A stretch of 64,000 bases of DNA from Pseudomonas taiwanensis DSM 21245 (lineage in GTDB: Bacteria > Pseudomonadota > Gammaproteobacteria > Pseudomonadales > Pseudomonadaceae): NCBI RefSeq assembly GCF_000425785.1, contig NZ_AUEC01000031.1:1-64000 (forward strand). The letters are read 5' to 3'. Position 1 is the first letter of the stretch; each line of letters begins with the position of its first letter. A model generated the notes under the pieces. It saw nothing but the letters and a program-made list of their open reading frames with translations, was not told the DNA's origin and made no database searches. This document shows positions 39,968 through 47,778 of the stretch, in pieces. The position numbers and the translations under genes were made by a program.

Positions 39968-40700
39968 GCTTGGCTTTAGCTTTTTAGCGATTGCGAGATC
40001 GAGCGCCGCCCGCGCGGCGCATCGCGAGCAAAGCTCGCTCCTACGTCTGTTTCAGGTCGGTCTTCCTGTTTGAGGCGCACGCCCGCTTTGTTGCATGGCT
40101 CGCGATGCGCCGCGCAGGCGGCGCTCGATTTCAAGCCCACCCCAAATCCGCGCCCTACACCACACGCCACCCTCCTCTTTTTTCACCGTGGCCGAAGGGT
40201 ATGCCCCAGGTTCCGGTAGCTTGGCTTGAGCTTTCTAGCAATTGCAAGATCGAGCGCCGCCCGCGCGGCGCATCGCGAGCAAAGCTCGCTCCTACGTCTG
40301 TTTCAGGTCGGTTTTCCTGCTTGAGGCGCACGCCCGCTTTGCTGCATGGCTCGCGATGCGCCGCGCAGGCGGCGCTCGATTTCAAGCCCACCCCAAATCC
40401 GCGCCCTACACCACACGCCACCCTCCTCTTTTTTCACCGTGGCCGAAGGGTATGCCCCAGGTTCCGGTAGCTTGGCTTGAGCTTTCTAGCAATTGCAAGA
40501 TCGAGCGCCGCCCGCGCGGCGCATCGCGAGCAAAGCTCGCTCCTACGCCTGTTTCAGGTCGGTTTTCCTGCTTGAGGCGCACGCCCGCTTTGCTGCATGG
40601 CTCGGTAGGAGCGAGCCTTGCTCGCGATGCGCCGCGCAGGCGGCGCTCGATTTCAAGCCCACCCACATCCGCACCCGACACCACACGCCACCCTCTTTTT
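39968..40700. repeat. three-copy 251-bp tandem repeat of REP-like palindromes
   Basis: Three near-identical units start at 39968, 40219 and 40470, exactly 251 bases apart. Each holds a 32-base arm (39998-40029 in unit 1) and its inverted partner (40098-40129), differing at one position. Unit 3 keeps an extended 47-base arm pair (40500-40546 and 40605-40651). In units 1 and 2, 20 bases (GTAGGAGCGAGC...) are missing from the right arm. The 120-base spacer between palindrome pairs is also repeated, including TTTTTTCACCGTGGCCG. Open frames through the units are by-products of the repeat. Unit 1 is the most diverged at its left edge. Confidence 0.95.
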
Positions 40701-40709
40701 CTGCAGACG

Positions 40710-40738
40710 AAAAAAAGCCCGCCAGTGTGAGAGCGGGC
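40710..40738 (-). terminator. rho-independent terminator of uraH
   Basis: On the minus strand GCCCGC (40733-40738) pairs with GCGGGC (40717-40722) around a 10-base loop and is followed by a run of T (40710-40716). It lies about 30 bases after the uraH stop. Confidence 0.85.
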
Positions 40739-40770
40739 CAAGGACCTACGAAGATTCTTCTAGCGACCCA

Positions 40771-41124
40771 CTAGCTTCCACGATAGGTCGAATAGCTATA
40801 CGGCGAGATCAACAGCGGCACGTGGTAATGCTCCTGCTTCTCGTCGATGCCAAAGCGCAGCACAACAACATCCAGAAACGCCGGCTCCGGCAACTGCACG
40901 CCGCGAGCACGGTAATAAGCGCCCGCACTGAACTGCAACTGATAGACACCGGTACGGTAATCGTCGCCTTGCAGCAACGGTGCGTCGACCCGCCCATCGC
41001 TGTTGGTCAGCGCAGTGTTCACCAGCTCCAGCTGCTGGCCTTCTACGCGATAGAGCTCGACCTTGATCGAGCTGCCTGGGCAGCCGTGCGCGGCATCCAG
41101 TACGTGTGTGGTCAAACGTCCCAT
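40771..41124 (-). CDS. uraH: 5-hydroxyisourate hydrolase (transthyretin-like)
   Basis: Hydrolyses 5-hydroxyisourate, the product of urate oxidation, to OHCU. The 117-residue protein starts MGRLTTHVLDAAHGCPG and ends in the diagnostic tetrapeptide YRGS. Catalytic His and Arg contexts (THVLD, HYHVPLLISPY) are present. The frame continues 117 bases upstream without a credible start. It is divergent from puuE across about 400 bases that hold two TTGTATACAA-type sites. Confidence 0.96.
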   Translation of the reverse strand: MGRLTTHVLDAAHGCPGSSIKVELYRVEGQQLELVNTALTNSDGRVDAPLLQGDDYRTGVYQLQFSAGAYYRARGVQLPEPAFLDVVVLRFGIDEKQEHYHVPLLISPYSYSTYRGS

Positions 41125-41231
41125 TGCTTGTCGCCTCTTGTGCAGATCGTGGGCAGAAAATACTCGGCATGGCACCAAAATGGACCTCGCCGTATGCGGG
41201 AATGCAGTCATTAAGACATTTTCACGAAAGA

Positions 41232-41241
41232 TTGTACACAA
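41232..41241. promoter_or_regulatory. TTGTATACAA-type operator before uraH
   Basis: TTGTACACAA, identical to the site before the AzgA-like permease. Read on the minus strand it contains TACAAT, a possible -10 for uraH, 108 bases from the uraH start. Confidence 0.6.
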
Positions 41242-41336
41242 TTTTCTAAACCCTTCCTTCGCCCTCCTCCCTGCGCCCCGACAAACCGGCCACCAGTCGC
41301 AAATACAGGCCCAGCGCAGACGTCAACGTCATTAAC

Positions 41337-41350
41337 TGACCAAGTGGGCA
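41337..41350. promoter_or_regulatory. RutR-like box in the uraH-puuE region
   Basis: TGACC-AAGT-GGGCA differs at one position from the TGACC-N4-RGTCA form. Its inner bases (CCA-AG-TGG) fit the E. coli RutR consensus better than the other boxes do. It overlaps a sigma-54-like element, so one of the two readings may be wrong. Confidence 0.4.
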
Positions 41351-41360
41351 GGTTTCTTGC
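41347..41360 (+). promoter_or_regulatory. sigma-54-like promoter element upstream of puuE
   Basis: GGGCAGGTTTCTTGCA places GG (41347-41348) and GC (41359-41360) ten bases apart, with TTGCA at the -12 side, close to TGGCACG-N4-TTGCA. Transcription would start near 41372, giving a leader of about 150 bases. Confidence 0.45.
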
Positions 41361-41436
41361 AAAGACTTAACCGGCAAGGCTCATGCGACAAATGGGAAGA
41401 AATGCGGAAAAACAGGCTTACAAAAGATTTCAGAAG

Positions 41437-41446
41437 TTGTATACAA
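41437..41446. promoter_or_regulatory. perfect TTGTATACAA operator before puuE
   Basis: A perfect ten-base palindrome overlapping a TACAAT -10-like hexamer (41442-41447), 75 bases before the puuE start. The position is that expected for a repressor site. Confidence 0.7.
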
Positions 41447-41521
41447 TCAGCCCATCCGGTGGTGCGACATCCCGACGCGGCCCGCCCACCCCCGCACAAA
41501 CGCACAAGAAGGAAGACTGCA

Positions 41522-42448
41522 GTGAGCGCTGACTACCCTCGCGACCTGATCGGTTACGGCAACAACCCACCTCACCCGCAATGGCCGGGCAACGCCCGTA
41601 TCGCGCTGTCTTTCGTGCTCAACTACGAAGAAGGCGGCGAGCGCAACATCCTGCACGGTGACAAAGAGTCCGAAGCCTTCCTCTCCGAAATGGTTGCCGC
41701 CCAGCCACTGCAGGGTGTGCGCAACATGAGCATGGAGTCGCTGTACGAGTATGGTAGCCGCGCCGGTGTCTGGCGCCTGCTCAAGCTGTTCAAGGACAGC
41801 GGCGTACCCCTGACCATCTTCGCCGTGGCCATGGCCGCCCAGCGCCACCCGGACGTCATCCGCGCCATGGTCGAGGCCGGCCACGAGATCTGCAGCCACG
41901 GTTACCGCTGGATCGACTACCAGTACATGGACGAGGCCCAGGAGCGCGAGCACATGCTCGAAGCCATCCGCATCCTCACCGAGCTGACCGGCGAGCGCCC
42001 GCTGGGCTGGTACACCGGCCGCACCGGCCCAAACACCCGTCGCCTGGTGATGGAGGAAGGTGGCTTCCTCTACGACAGCGACACCTATGACGACGACCTG
42101 CCCTACTGGGAGCCAAACAACCCCACCGGCAAACCGCACTTGGTGATCCCCTACACCCTGGACACCAACGACATGCGCTTCACCCAGGTGCAGGGCTTCA
42201 ACTGCGGCGAGCAGTTCTTCCAGTACCTCAAGGATGCCTTCGACGTGCTGTATGCCGAAGGCGCCGAAGCGCCGAAGATGCTCTCCATCGGCCTGCACTG
42301 CCGCCTGGTCGGTCGCCCGGCGCGCCTGGCTGCGCTCAAGCGCTTCGTCGACTACGCCAAGAGCCATGAGCAAGTCTGGTTCGCCCGTCGCGTGGATATC
42401 GCCCGCCACTGGCATGCCACCCACCCGTACAAGAAAGAGAACGCCTGA
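41522..42448 (+). CDS. puuE: allantoinase PuuE (polysaccharide-deacetylase fold)
   Basis: Cofactor-independent allantoinase converting S-allantoin to allantoate. The 308-residue protein starts at GTG 41522 (MSADYPRDLIGYGN) after AAGAAGGAAG; the frame runs upstream but without a family-like sequence. The NodB-type core shows NYEEGGERN, HEICSHGYRWIDYQ and GWYTGRTGPNTRRL. The stop overlaps the uraD start by one base, so the two are coupled. Confidence 0.95.
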   Translation: MSADYPRDLIGYGNNPPHPQWPGNARIALSFVLNYEEGGERNILHGDKESEAFLSEMVAAQPLQGVRNMSMESLYEYGSRAGVWRLLKLFKDSGVPLTIFAVAMAAQRHPDVIRAMVEAGHEICSHGYRWIDYQYMDEAQEREHMLEAIRILTELTGERPLGWYTGRTGPNTRRLVMEEGGFLYDSDTYDDDLPYWEPNNPTGKPHLVIPYTLDTNDMRFTQVQGFNCGEQFFQYLKDAFDVLYAEGAEAPKMLSIGLHCRLVGRPARLAALKRFVDYAKSHEQVWFARRVDIARHWHATHPYKKENA

Positions 42449-42963
42449 TGACTGCCTTCAAGACCCTCAAGCCCTCCACCCTGGACCGTGACGCCTTCGT
42501 CGAGGCCTTCGCCGACATCTACGAGCACTCGCCGTGGGTTGCCGAAAAGGCCTACGACCTCGGCCAGCTGGGTGAGCTGGACGAGATCGAAGCCCTGCAC
42601 CAGCGCATGAGCGATATCCTGCTCAGCGCAAGCCACGCAGAGCAACTGGCCCTGATCAACGCTCACCCGGACCTGGCCGGCAAGGCCGCCATCCAGGGCG
42701 AGCTGACCGAATCGAGCACCAACGAGCAAGCCGGTGCCGGCATTCACCAGTGCACCGCCGAGGAGTTCGCCCGGTTCACCGAACTGAACGATGCCTACAA
42801 AGCTAAGTTCCAGTTCCCGTTCATCATGGCGGTTAAAGGCAGCAACCGGCACCAGATCCTGGCCTCGTTCGAAAAACGCATTCACAACGATGCCGAAGCA
42901 GAGTTCAAGGAAGCCCTGGCACAGATCAACCTGATTGCCCTGTTCCGCCTGCTGCAGCTTTAA
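42448..42963 (+). CDS. uraD: OHCU decarboxylase
   Basis: 2-oxo-4-hydroxy-4-carboxy-5-ureidoimidazoline decarboxylase, giving S-allantoin from the UraH product. The 171-residue helical protein contains INAHPDLAGKAAIQG and TNEQAGAG, with the SPWVAEKA segment carrying active-site residues of this family. Its start codon shares one base with the puuE stop. A 107-base gap without a gene separates it from allA, where other pseudomonads can carry an allantoicase gene. Confidence 0.95.
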   Translation: MTAFKTLKPSTLDRDAFVEAFADIYEHSPWVAEKAYDLGQLGELDEIEALHQRMSDILLSASHAEQLALINAHPDLAGKAAIQGELTESSTNEQAGAGIHQCTAEEFARFTELNDAYKAKFQFPFIMAVKGSNRHQILASFEKRIHNDAEAEFKEALAQINLIALFRLLQL

Positions 42964-43070
42964 GGACCGAGCGCAGCCGTGGCCCGAGTGCGTGACGCGT
43001 CCGTACCCAGGGCCTGGCCTGCAAGCCGGTCCACCTATTCAAGAACAACGAACATAGAAGAGATAACCGC

Positions 43071-43574
43071 ATGCGCACCCTGATGATCGAGCCCCTGACC
43101 AAAGAAGCCTTCGCCCCCTTCGGTGACGTGATCGAAACCGACGGCAGCGACCACTTCATGATCAACAACGGCTCGACCATGCGCTTTCACAAGCTCGCCA
43201 CGGTCGAGACCGCAGAGCCTGAGGACAAAGCGATCATCAGCATCTTCCGCGCCGACGCGCTGGACATGCCGCTGACCGTGCGCATGCTGGAACGCCATCC
43301 GCTGGGCAGCCAGGCTTTCATCCCGCTGCTCGGCAACCCCTTTCTGATCGTGGTCGCGCCCGTTGGCGATGCACCTGTATCAGGCTTGGTCCGAGCCTTC
43401 CGCAGTAATGGCAGGCAGGGCGTTAATTACCATCGCGGCGTCTGGCACCACCCGGTGCTGACGATCGAAAAGCGGGATGACTTCCTGGTGGTTGATCGCA
43501 GTGGTTCCGGCAACAACTGCGACGAGCATTACTTCACCGAGGAACAGATGCTGATCCTCAATCCCCACCAATAA
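43071..43574 (+). CDS. allA: ureidoglycolate lyase
   Basis: Splits ureidoglycolate into glyoxylate and urea. The 167-residue cupin-fold protein starts MRTLMIEPLTKEAFAPFGDV and contains GVNYHRGVWHHPVL with its conserved histidines. A GAAGAG site precedes the ATG. Its glyoxylate product would be used by gcl and the urea by other genes, with a urea transporter gene at 60066. Followed by puuD after 43 bases. Confidence 0.94.
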   Translation: MRTLMIEPLTKEAFAPFGDVIETDGSDHFMINNGSTMRFHKLATVETAEPEDKAIISIFRADALDMPLTVRMLERHPLGSQAFIPLLGNPFLIVVAPVGDAPVSGLVRAFRSNGRQGVNYHRGVWHHPVLTIEKRDDFLVVDRSGSGNNCDEHYFTEEQMLILNPHQ

Positions 43575-43617
43575 GAAAAGGTCGGTCATCGTTCGGTGAC
43601 CGGCAGAGGTACATACT

Positions 43618-44946
43618 GTGGAAGCACACCTTCACGAATGGCTGAACCTGAGCATTCGCTGGGTTCACATGATCACCGGTATCGCCTGGATCGGTGCATC
43701 GTTCTACTTCGTCTGGCTTGAAAACAACCTGAACCGGAGCAATCCGCGCGAGGGGCTGTCGGGTGACCTATGGGCCATCCACGGCGGTGGTATCTACCAC
43801 CTTGAGAAGTACAAGCTGGCACCGCCGAAAATGCCCGAGAACCTGCACTGGTTCAAATGGGAAGCCTACTTCACCTGGATGTCCGGTATCGCCTTGCTGT
43901 GCGTGGTGTTCTACTGGAACCCGGCCCTGTACCTGCTGGCCCCTGGCAGCACCCTGAGCGGTGCCGAGGGCGTGGCCATCGGTATCGGTTCGCTGATCGC
44001 CAGCTGGTTCATCTACGACTTCCTGTGCGACTCGCCCCTGGGTAAAAAGCCTGCGCTGCTCGGTGCCGTGCTGTTCGTGCTGATCATCGCCGCCTGCTTC
44101 GGCTTCAGCCAGGTATTCAGCGGCCGTGGGGCGTACCTGCATACCGGCGCGATCATCGGCACCATCATGGTCGGCAACGTGTTCCGGATCATCATGCCGG
44201 CCCAGCGTCAGCTGGTGGCCGCGATCGAAAACAACACCACCCCTGACCCGGTTCTGCCGGCCAAGGGCCTGCTGCGTTCGCGCCACAACAACTACTTCAC
44301 CCTGCCGGTGCTGTTCATCATGATCAGCAACCACTTCCCGAGCACCTATGGCAGCCAATACAACTGGCTGATCCTGGCTGGGATCGCAGTGGCCGCGGTA
44401 CTGATCCGTCACTATTTCAACACCCGCCATGACAGCAATAAGTACGCCTGGACCCTGCCTGTCGGTGCCCTGGCAATGATCTGCCTGGCCTACGTCACCG
44501 GTCCCAAGCCGATGGCTGTAGCGCCTGAGCAAGCCGCGGCGAAGATCGAGTACCAGCCTCTGCCGGAAACCGCTGTCGGCGGGAAAACCGCAGCCGAGAA
44601 GCGTGCCGAGGAGGCCGCCAAGGCCGCCGAAGCGCCTGCGGCGGCTGCGCAAGCCCCGGCCCAGGCCACCGCCCAGGCCGTGACCGATGGATTCGAAAAG
44701 ATCCATACCGTCATCCAGGAACGCTGCACCGTGTGCCACTCGTCCAAGCCGACCAGCCCACTGTTCAGCGCCGCCCCTGCCGGCGTGATGTTCGACACCC
44801 CACAGCAGATCCAGGCCCAAGCCGCGCGCATCCAGGCTCAAGCGGTCGCCAGCCAGATCATGCCACTGGGCAACATCACCCAGATGACCGTGGAAGAGCG
44901 CAAGCTCGTCGGTGACTGGATCGCCAAGGGCGCGCCGGTCAACTGA
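43618..44946 (+). CDS. puuD: urate hydroxylase PuuD with C-terminal cytochrome c domain
   Basis: Membrane-bound urate-oxidising protein producing 5-hydroxyisourate. The 442-residue protein starts at GTG 43618. It has about eight or nine membrane helices, an alanine-rich linker (about 320-355) and a C-terminal cytochrome c domain with CTVCH (370-374). This architecture is the PuuD type found in bacteria that lack soluble uricase. Electrons presumably enter the respiratory chain. Same strand and close spacing to allA. Confidence 0.95.
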   Translation: MEAHLHEWLNLSIRWVHMITGIAWIGASFYFVWLENNLNRSNPREGLSGDLWAIHGGGIYHLEKYKLAPPKMPENLHWFKWEAYFTWMSGIALLCVVFYWNPALYLLAPGSTLSGAEGVAIGIGSLIASWFIYDFLCDSPLGKKPALLGAVLFVLIIAACFGFSQVFSGRGAYLHTGAIIGTIMVGNVFRIIMPAQRQLVAAIENNTTPDPVLPAKGLLRSRHNNYFTLPVLFIMISNHFPSTYGSQYNWLILAGIAVAAVLIRHYFNTRHDSNKYAWTLPVGALAMICLAYVTGPKPMAVAPEQAAAKIEYQPLPETAVGGKTAAEKRAEEAAKAAEAPAAAAQAPAQATAQAVTDGFEKIHTVIQERCTVCHSSKPTSPLFSAAPAGVMFDTPQQIQAQAARIQAQAVASQIMPLGNITQMTVEERKLVGDWIAKGAPVN

Positions 44947-44994
44947 TCCAACGGGCACACCCCACGCCTCCTGGGGAGCGGGCTCGCCCGCGAA

Positions 44995-45015
44995 GAGGCC
45001 GGTAAACCCGGCCTC
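44995..45015. terminator. REP-like hairpin after puuD
   Basis: GAGGCCGG (44995-45002) pairs with CCGGCCTC (45008-45015) around TAAAC, inside a GCTCGCCCGCGAAGAGGCC context typical of Pseudomonas REP. It lies about 50 bases after the puuD stop. Confidence 0.65.
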
Positions 45016-45067
45016 GGTTTCAAGGCAATACGCAAGCATCGAGCGCTCGGGCCTCATGCGGGAACCC

Positions 45068-45089
45068 CAGGTCTTCTTCTGAAGACCTG
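45068..45089 (+). other. perfect hairpin in the leader of the urate permease gene
   Basis: CAGGTCTTC (45068-45076) and GAAGACCTG (45081-45089) pair perfectly around TTCT, ending 55 bases before the permease ATG. It is not followed by T residues, so it is not a plain terminator. It may stabilise or regulate the mRNA leader. Confidence 0.6.
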
Positions 45090-45144
45090 CCGCCTGCAGC
45101 CCGGCGCTTGGATCCGAGAATAAAAACAAAACTCGAGGTGCTGC

Positions 45145-46500
45145 ATGTCCGAGTCACGCAAGGCGTACATTCCCGTTGCGCCGCCGCGACAGCCTCTGCC
45201 CCTGTTCCAATTGATTCTGGTAGGCCTGCAACACGTTCTGCTGATGTATGGAGGCGCGATTGCCGTGCCTTTGATCATCGGCCAGGCTGCCGGGCTGTCT
45301 CGCGAAGAAGTCGCCTTCCTGATCAACGCCGACCTGCTGGTTGCTGGCGTCGCCACGATCATCCAGTCGTTCGGGATCGGCCCAGTGGGCATCCGCATGC
45401 CGGTGATGATGGGCGCAAGCTTCGCAGCCGTCGGCAGCATGGTGGCCATGGCCGGCATGCCCGGCGTCGGCCTGCAGGGGATCTTCGGGGCGACCATCGC
45501 CGCCGGGTTCTTCGGCATGCTGATCGCGCCGTTCATGTCCAAGGTCGTGCGCTTCTTCCCGCCCTTGGTCACCGGTACGGTGATCACTTCCATCGGCCTC
45601 TCGCTGTTCCCGGTCGCGGTCAACTGGGCCGGCGGTGGGCACGAAGCGCAAACCTTCGGCTCGCCGATCTACCTGCTGGTGGCCGGCCTGGTGCTGGCAG
45701 TGATCTTGCTGATCAACCGCTTCATGCGCGGGTTCTGGGTGAACGTTTCCGTGCTGGTGGGCATGGGCCTGGGCTACATCCTGGCCGGCTCGATCGGTAT
45801 GGTCGACCTGTCCGGCCTGTCCGAAGCTCCGTGGTTGCAAGTCGTTACCCCGCTGCACTTCGGCATGCCGACCTTCAGCCTGGCGCCGATCCTGTCCATG
45901 TGCCTGGTGGTGGTGATCATCTTCGTCGAGTCCACCGGCATGTTCCTGGCCCTGGGCAAGGTCACCGACCGCGAAGTCACCCCCGGCATGCTGCGTCGCG
46001 GCCTGTTGTGCGATGCCGGCGCGTCGTTCGTGGCAGGCTTCTTCAACACCTTCACCCATTCATCCTTCGCCCAGAACATCGGCCTGGTGCAGATGACTGG
46101 CGTACGCTGCCGCTACGTCACCGTGGTGGCAGGCGCGCTGCTGATTCTGCTGAGCCTGCTGCCCAAGGCGGCCTTCCTGATCGCTTCGATCCCGCCCGCG
46201 GTGCTGGGCGGCGCGTCCATTGCCATGTTCGGCATGGTCACCGCCACCGGGATCAAGATTCTCCAGGAAGCGGACATCGGCGACCGTCGCAACCAGTTGC
46301 TGGTTGCGGTCAGCGTCGGCTTCGGTCTGATCCCCGTGGTCCGCCCGGAGTTCTTCGCGCAGATGCCACAGTGGATGGAACCCATCACCCACAGTGGTAT
46401 CGCCATGGCCACGGTCAGTGCCCTGGTGTTGAACGTTCTGTTCAACATCCTCGGTGGCGCCGAACGCGCGGTGCACAACGACGCTTGTCACCAGCATTGA
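45145..46500 (+). CDS. uacT: NCS2 nucleobase:cation symporter, urate/xanthine type
   Basis: A 451-residue symporter of the NAT branch of NCS2, with about 14 membrane segments. QHVLLMYGGAIAVPLIIG near the N-terminus and MCLVVVIIFVESTGMFLALG and FNTFTHSSFAQNIGL in the second half are typical of bacterial urate/xanthine carriers such as UacT and YgfU. It follows puuD and precedes two outer-membrane channel genes, so urate uptake is the likely role. The exact substrate and the symbol are inferred. Confidence 0.88.
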   Translation: MSESRKAYIPVAPPRQPLPLFQLILVGLQHVLLMYGGAIAVPLIIGQAAGLSREEVAFLINADLLVAGVATIIQSFGIGPVGIRMPVMMGASFAAVGSMVAMAGMPGVGLQGIFGATIAAGFFGMLIAPFMSKVVRFFPPLVTGTVITSIGLSLFPVAVNWAGGGHEAQTFGSPIYLLVAGLVLAVILLINRFMRGFWVNVSVLVGMGLGYILAGSIGMVDLSGLSEAPWLQVVTPLHFGMPTFSLAPILSMCLVVVIIFVESTGMFLALGKVTDREVTPGMLRRGLLCDAGASFVAGFFNTFTHSSFAQNIGLVQMTGVRCRYVTVVAGALLILLSLLPKAAFLIASIPPAVLGGASIAMFGMVTATGIKILQEADIGDRRNQLLVAVSVGFGLIPVVRPEFFAQMPQWMEPITHSGIAMATVSALVLNVLFNILGGAERAVHNDACHQH

Positions 46501-46508
46501 GCCAGACG

Positions 46509-46527
46509 GGGCGGCGCATGGCCGCCC
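46509..46527 (+). terminator. hairpin after the urate permease gene
   Basis: GGGCGGC (46509-46515) pairs with GCCGCCC (46521-46527) around GCATG, 8 bases after the permease stop. No T run follows. Confidence 0.5.
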
Positions 46528-46640
46528 TGCATTCACATAAGCAGTAAACGCAACACCGTCGGCCCGCCGGAATGGGCCGCCCGGGGCGCCTGCGCGCCAA
46601 AAAAACCGCCAACAAAAACAATAAGTCCGGGAATCACAAC

Positions 46641-47426
46641 ATGAAGCGCATCACCACGTCCCTGTTGCTGGGCAGCAGCCTGCTGGCCACCCTCCCCTCG
46701 CATGCAGGCGAATGGCTGCAATGGCACGGCGAAAGCCTGACCTACCTGTACGGCAAGGACTTCAAGGTCAACCCTGATATCCAGCAGACCATCACGTTCG
46801 AGCACGCCAACAAATGGAAGTACGGCGACACCTTCATGTTCGTCGACAAAATCTTCTACAACGGCAAGGCCGACCCCGGCAAAGGCGTCACCACCTACTA
46901 CGGCGAGTTCAGCCCACGCCTGTCATTCGGCAAGATCTTTGACAAGAAGCTGGCCTTCGGCCCGATCAAGGACGTACTGCTGGCCATGACCTACGAGCGC
47001 GGCGAAGGCGACAACGAGGCCTACCTGATCGGCCCCGGTTTCGACCTGAACGTCCCCGGCTTCAACTATTTCACCCTGAATTTCTACGTGCGCAACACCG
47101 AAGGCAGCCGCCCGGGTGACAACGTCTGGCAGATTACCCCCGGCTGGTCCTACACCCTCCCCGTGGGCAGGTCCGACATTCTGATCGACGGCTACATGGA
47201 CTGGGTCACCGACAACGACCAGACCCGCCGGGGCACCTACCACGCCAACCTGCACTTCAACCCGCAGGTGAAGTACGACCTGGGCAAAGCGCTGAACCTG
47301 GGCGCCAAGCAGCTGTACGTGGGTTTTGAGTACAGCTACTGGAAGGACAAGTACGGCATCGACAGCCGCGGTAATCTGGACAGCAACCAGAGTGTCGCCA
47401 GTGCGCTGATCAAAGTGCACTTCTAG
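46641..47426 (+). CDS. Tsx/OmpK-like outer-membrane channel, copy 1
   Basis: A 261-residue exported beta-barrel protein: signal peptide ending SHA (about residue 23), then alternating aromatic strands and a C-terminal phenylalanine (IKVHF) as in outer-membrane proteins. YYGEFSPRLSFGKI, FGPIKDVLLAMTYE and YLIGPGFDLNVPGFNYF fit the nucleoside-specific channel (Tsx/OmpK) family. The frame begins further upstream but MKRITTSLLLGSS at 46641 starts the signal peptide. It probably lets purines cross the outer membrane for the adjacent permeases. It is a close paralogue of the gene at 47779. Confidence 0.85.
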   Translation: MKRITTSLLLGSSLLATLPSHAGEWLQWHGESLTYLYGKDFKVNPDIQQTITFEHANKWKYGDTFMFVDKIFYNGKADPGKGVTTYYGEFSPRLSFGKIFDKKLAFGPIKDVLLAMTYERGEGDNEAYLIGPGFDLNVPGFNYFTLNFYVRNTEGSRPGDNVWQITPGWSYTLPVGRSDILIDGYMDWVTDNDQTRRGTYHANLHFNPQVKYDLGKALNLGAKQLYVGFEYSYWKDKYGIDSRGNLDSNQSVASALIKVHF

Positions 47427-47551
47427 AAAACTGACCAAACGCACAAGTTTGTACCACCCCGCTCCAGGACGGAGCACTTGAGGCGCGGCGCGCAAGCCAG
47501 TAATCTGCGCGCCCCCTCGATCAGGGCAGAACGGATTCTGCCTGCGTTTAC

Positions 47552-47565
47552 TGACCGCTCAGTCA
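47552..47565. promoter_or_regulatory. RutR-like box upstream of the second Tsx-like gene
   Basis: TGACC-GCTC-AGTCA, same form as the boxes at xdhA and the AzgA-like permease. It lies about 115 bases upstream of the sigma-54-like element, where an activator or repressor could bind. Confidence 0.45.
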
Positions 47566-47666
47566 ATGAATACGGGCGGTTGGCCAACGTGTTGCCAGCC
47601 TGAAAGACCCTTTTCATCCGTTCAGAACGAAGTCGAGCAGGAAGGTTTTGCCAACCCGGAAAAGTT

Positions 47667-47680
47667 GGCCCAACCCTTGC
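47667..47680 (+). promoter_or_regulatory. sigma-54-like promoter of the second Tsx-like gene
   Basis: TTGGCCCAACCCTTGCCA places GG (47667-47668) and GC (47679-47680) exactly ten bases apart. TTGGC at -24 and TTGC at -12 fit the consensus, with C for A after TGGC. Start predicted near 47692, about 87 bases before the ATG. Confidence 0.5.
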
Positions 47681-47778
47681 CAAACAGCTGTGGCCTATCG
47701 AAAAAAGCTGACTCAAAAGACAAAAAAGCGCCAACAACGAGCGCTGACAACAGATCAATCAAGGGAGCGACACTTTCA

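Larger units (their letters stand above)
41125..41521. other. divergent uraH-puuE control region
   Basis: No gene is visible in these 397 bases. Going toward puuE there is a TTGTACACAA site (41232-41241), a RutR-like TGACC-AAGT-GGGCA box (41337-41350), an overlapping sigma-54-like element (41347-41360), a TTACAA-N18-TACAAT sigma-70-like promoter (41418-41447) and a perfect TTGTATACAA (41437-41446). The last of these covers the -10. Confidence 0.6.
47427..47778. other. control region between the two Tsx-like genes
   Basis: No gene is seen in 352 bases. TGACC-GCTC-AGTCA (47552-47565) repeats the RutR-like palindrome class, and a sigma-54-like GG-N10-GC element is at 47667-47680. The spacing implies that the second porin has its own regulated promoter. 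Confidence 0.55.

Noticed and set aside
39968..40700. Possible CRISPR array
   Set aside because: The whole 251-bp unit repeats, spacers included, and only three copies exist. Repeats of this length with identical spacers are not CRISPR.
39991..40774. Repeated open frames of about 90-160 residues on both strands in the 251-bp repeat
   Set aside because: The same frame recurs every 251 bases on both strands because the repeat length leaves stops out of phase; no ribosome sites or family features.
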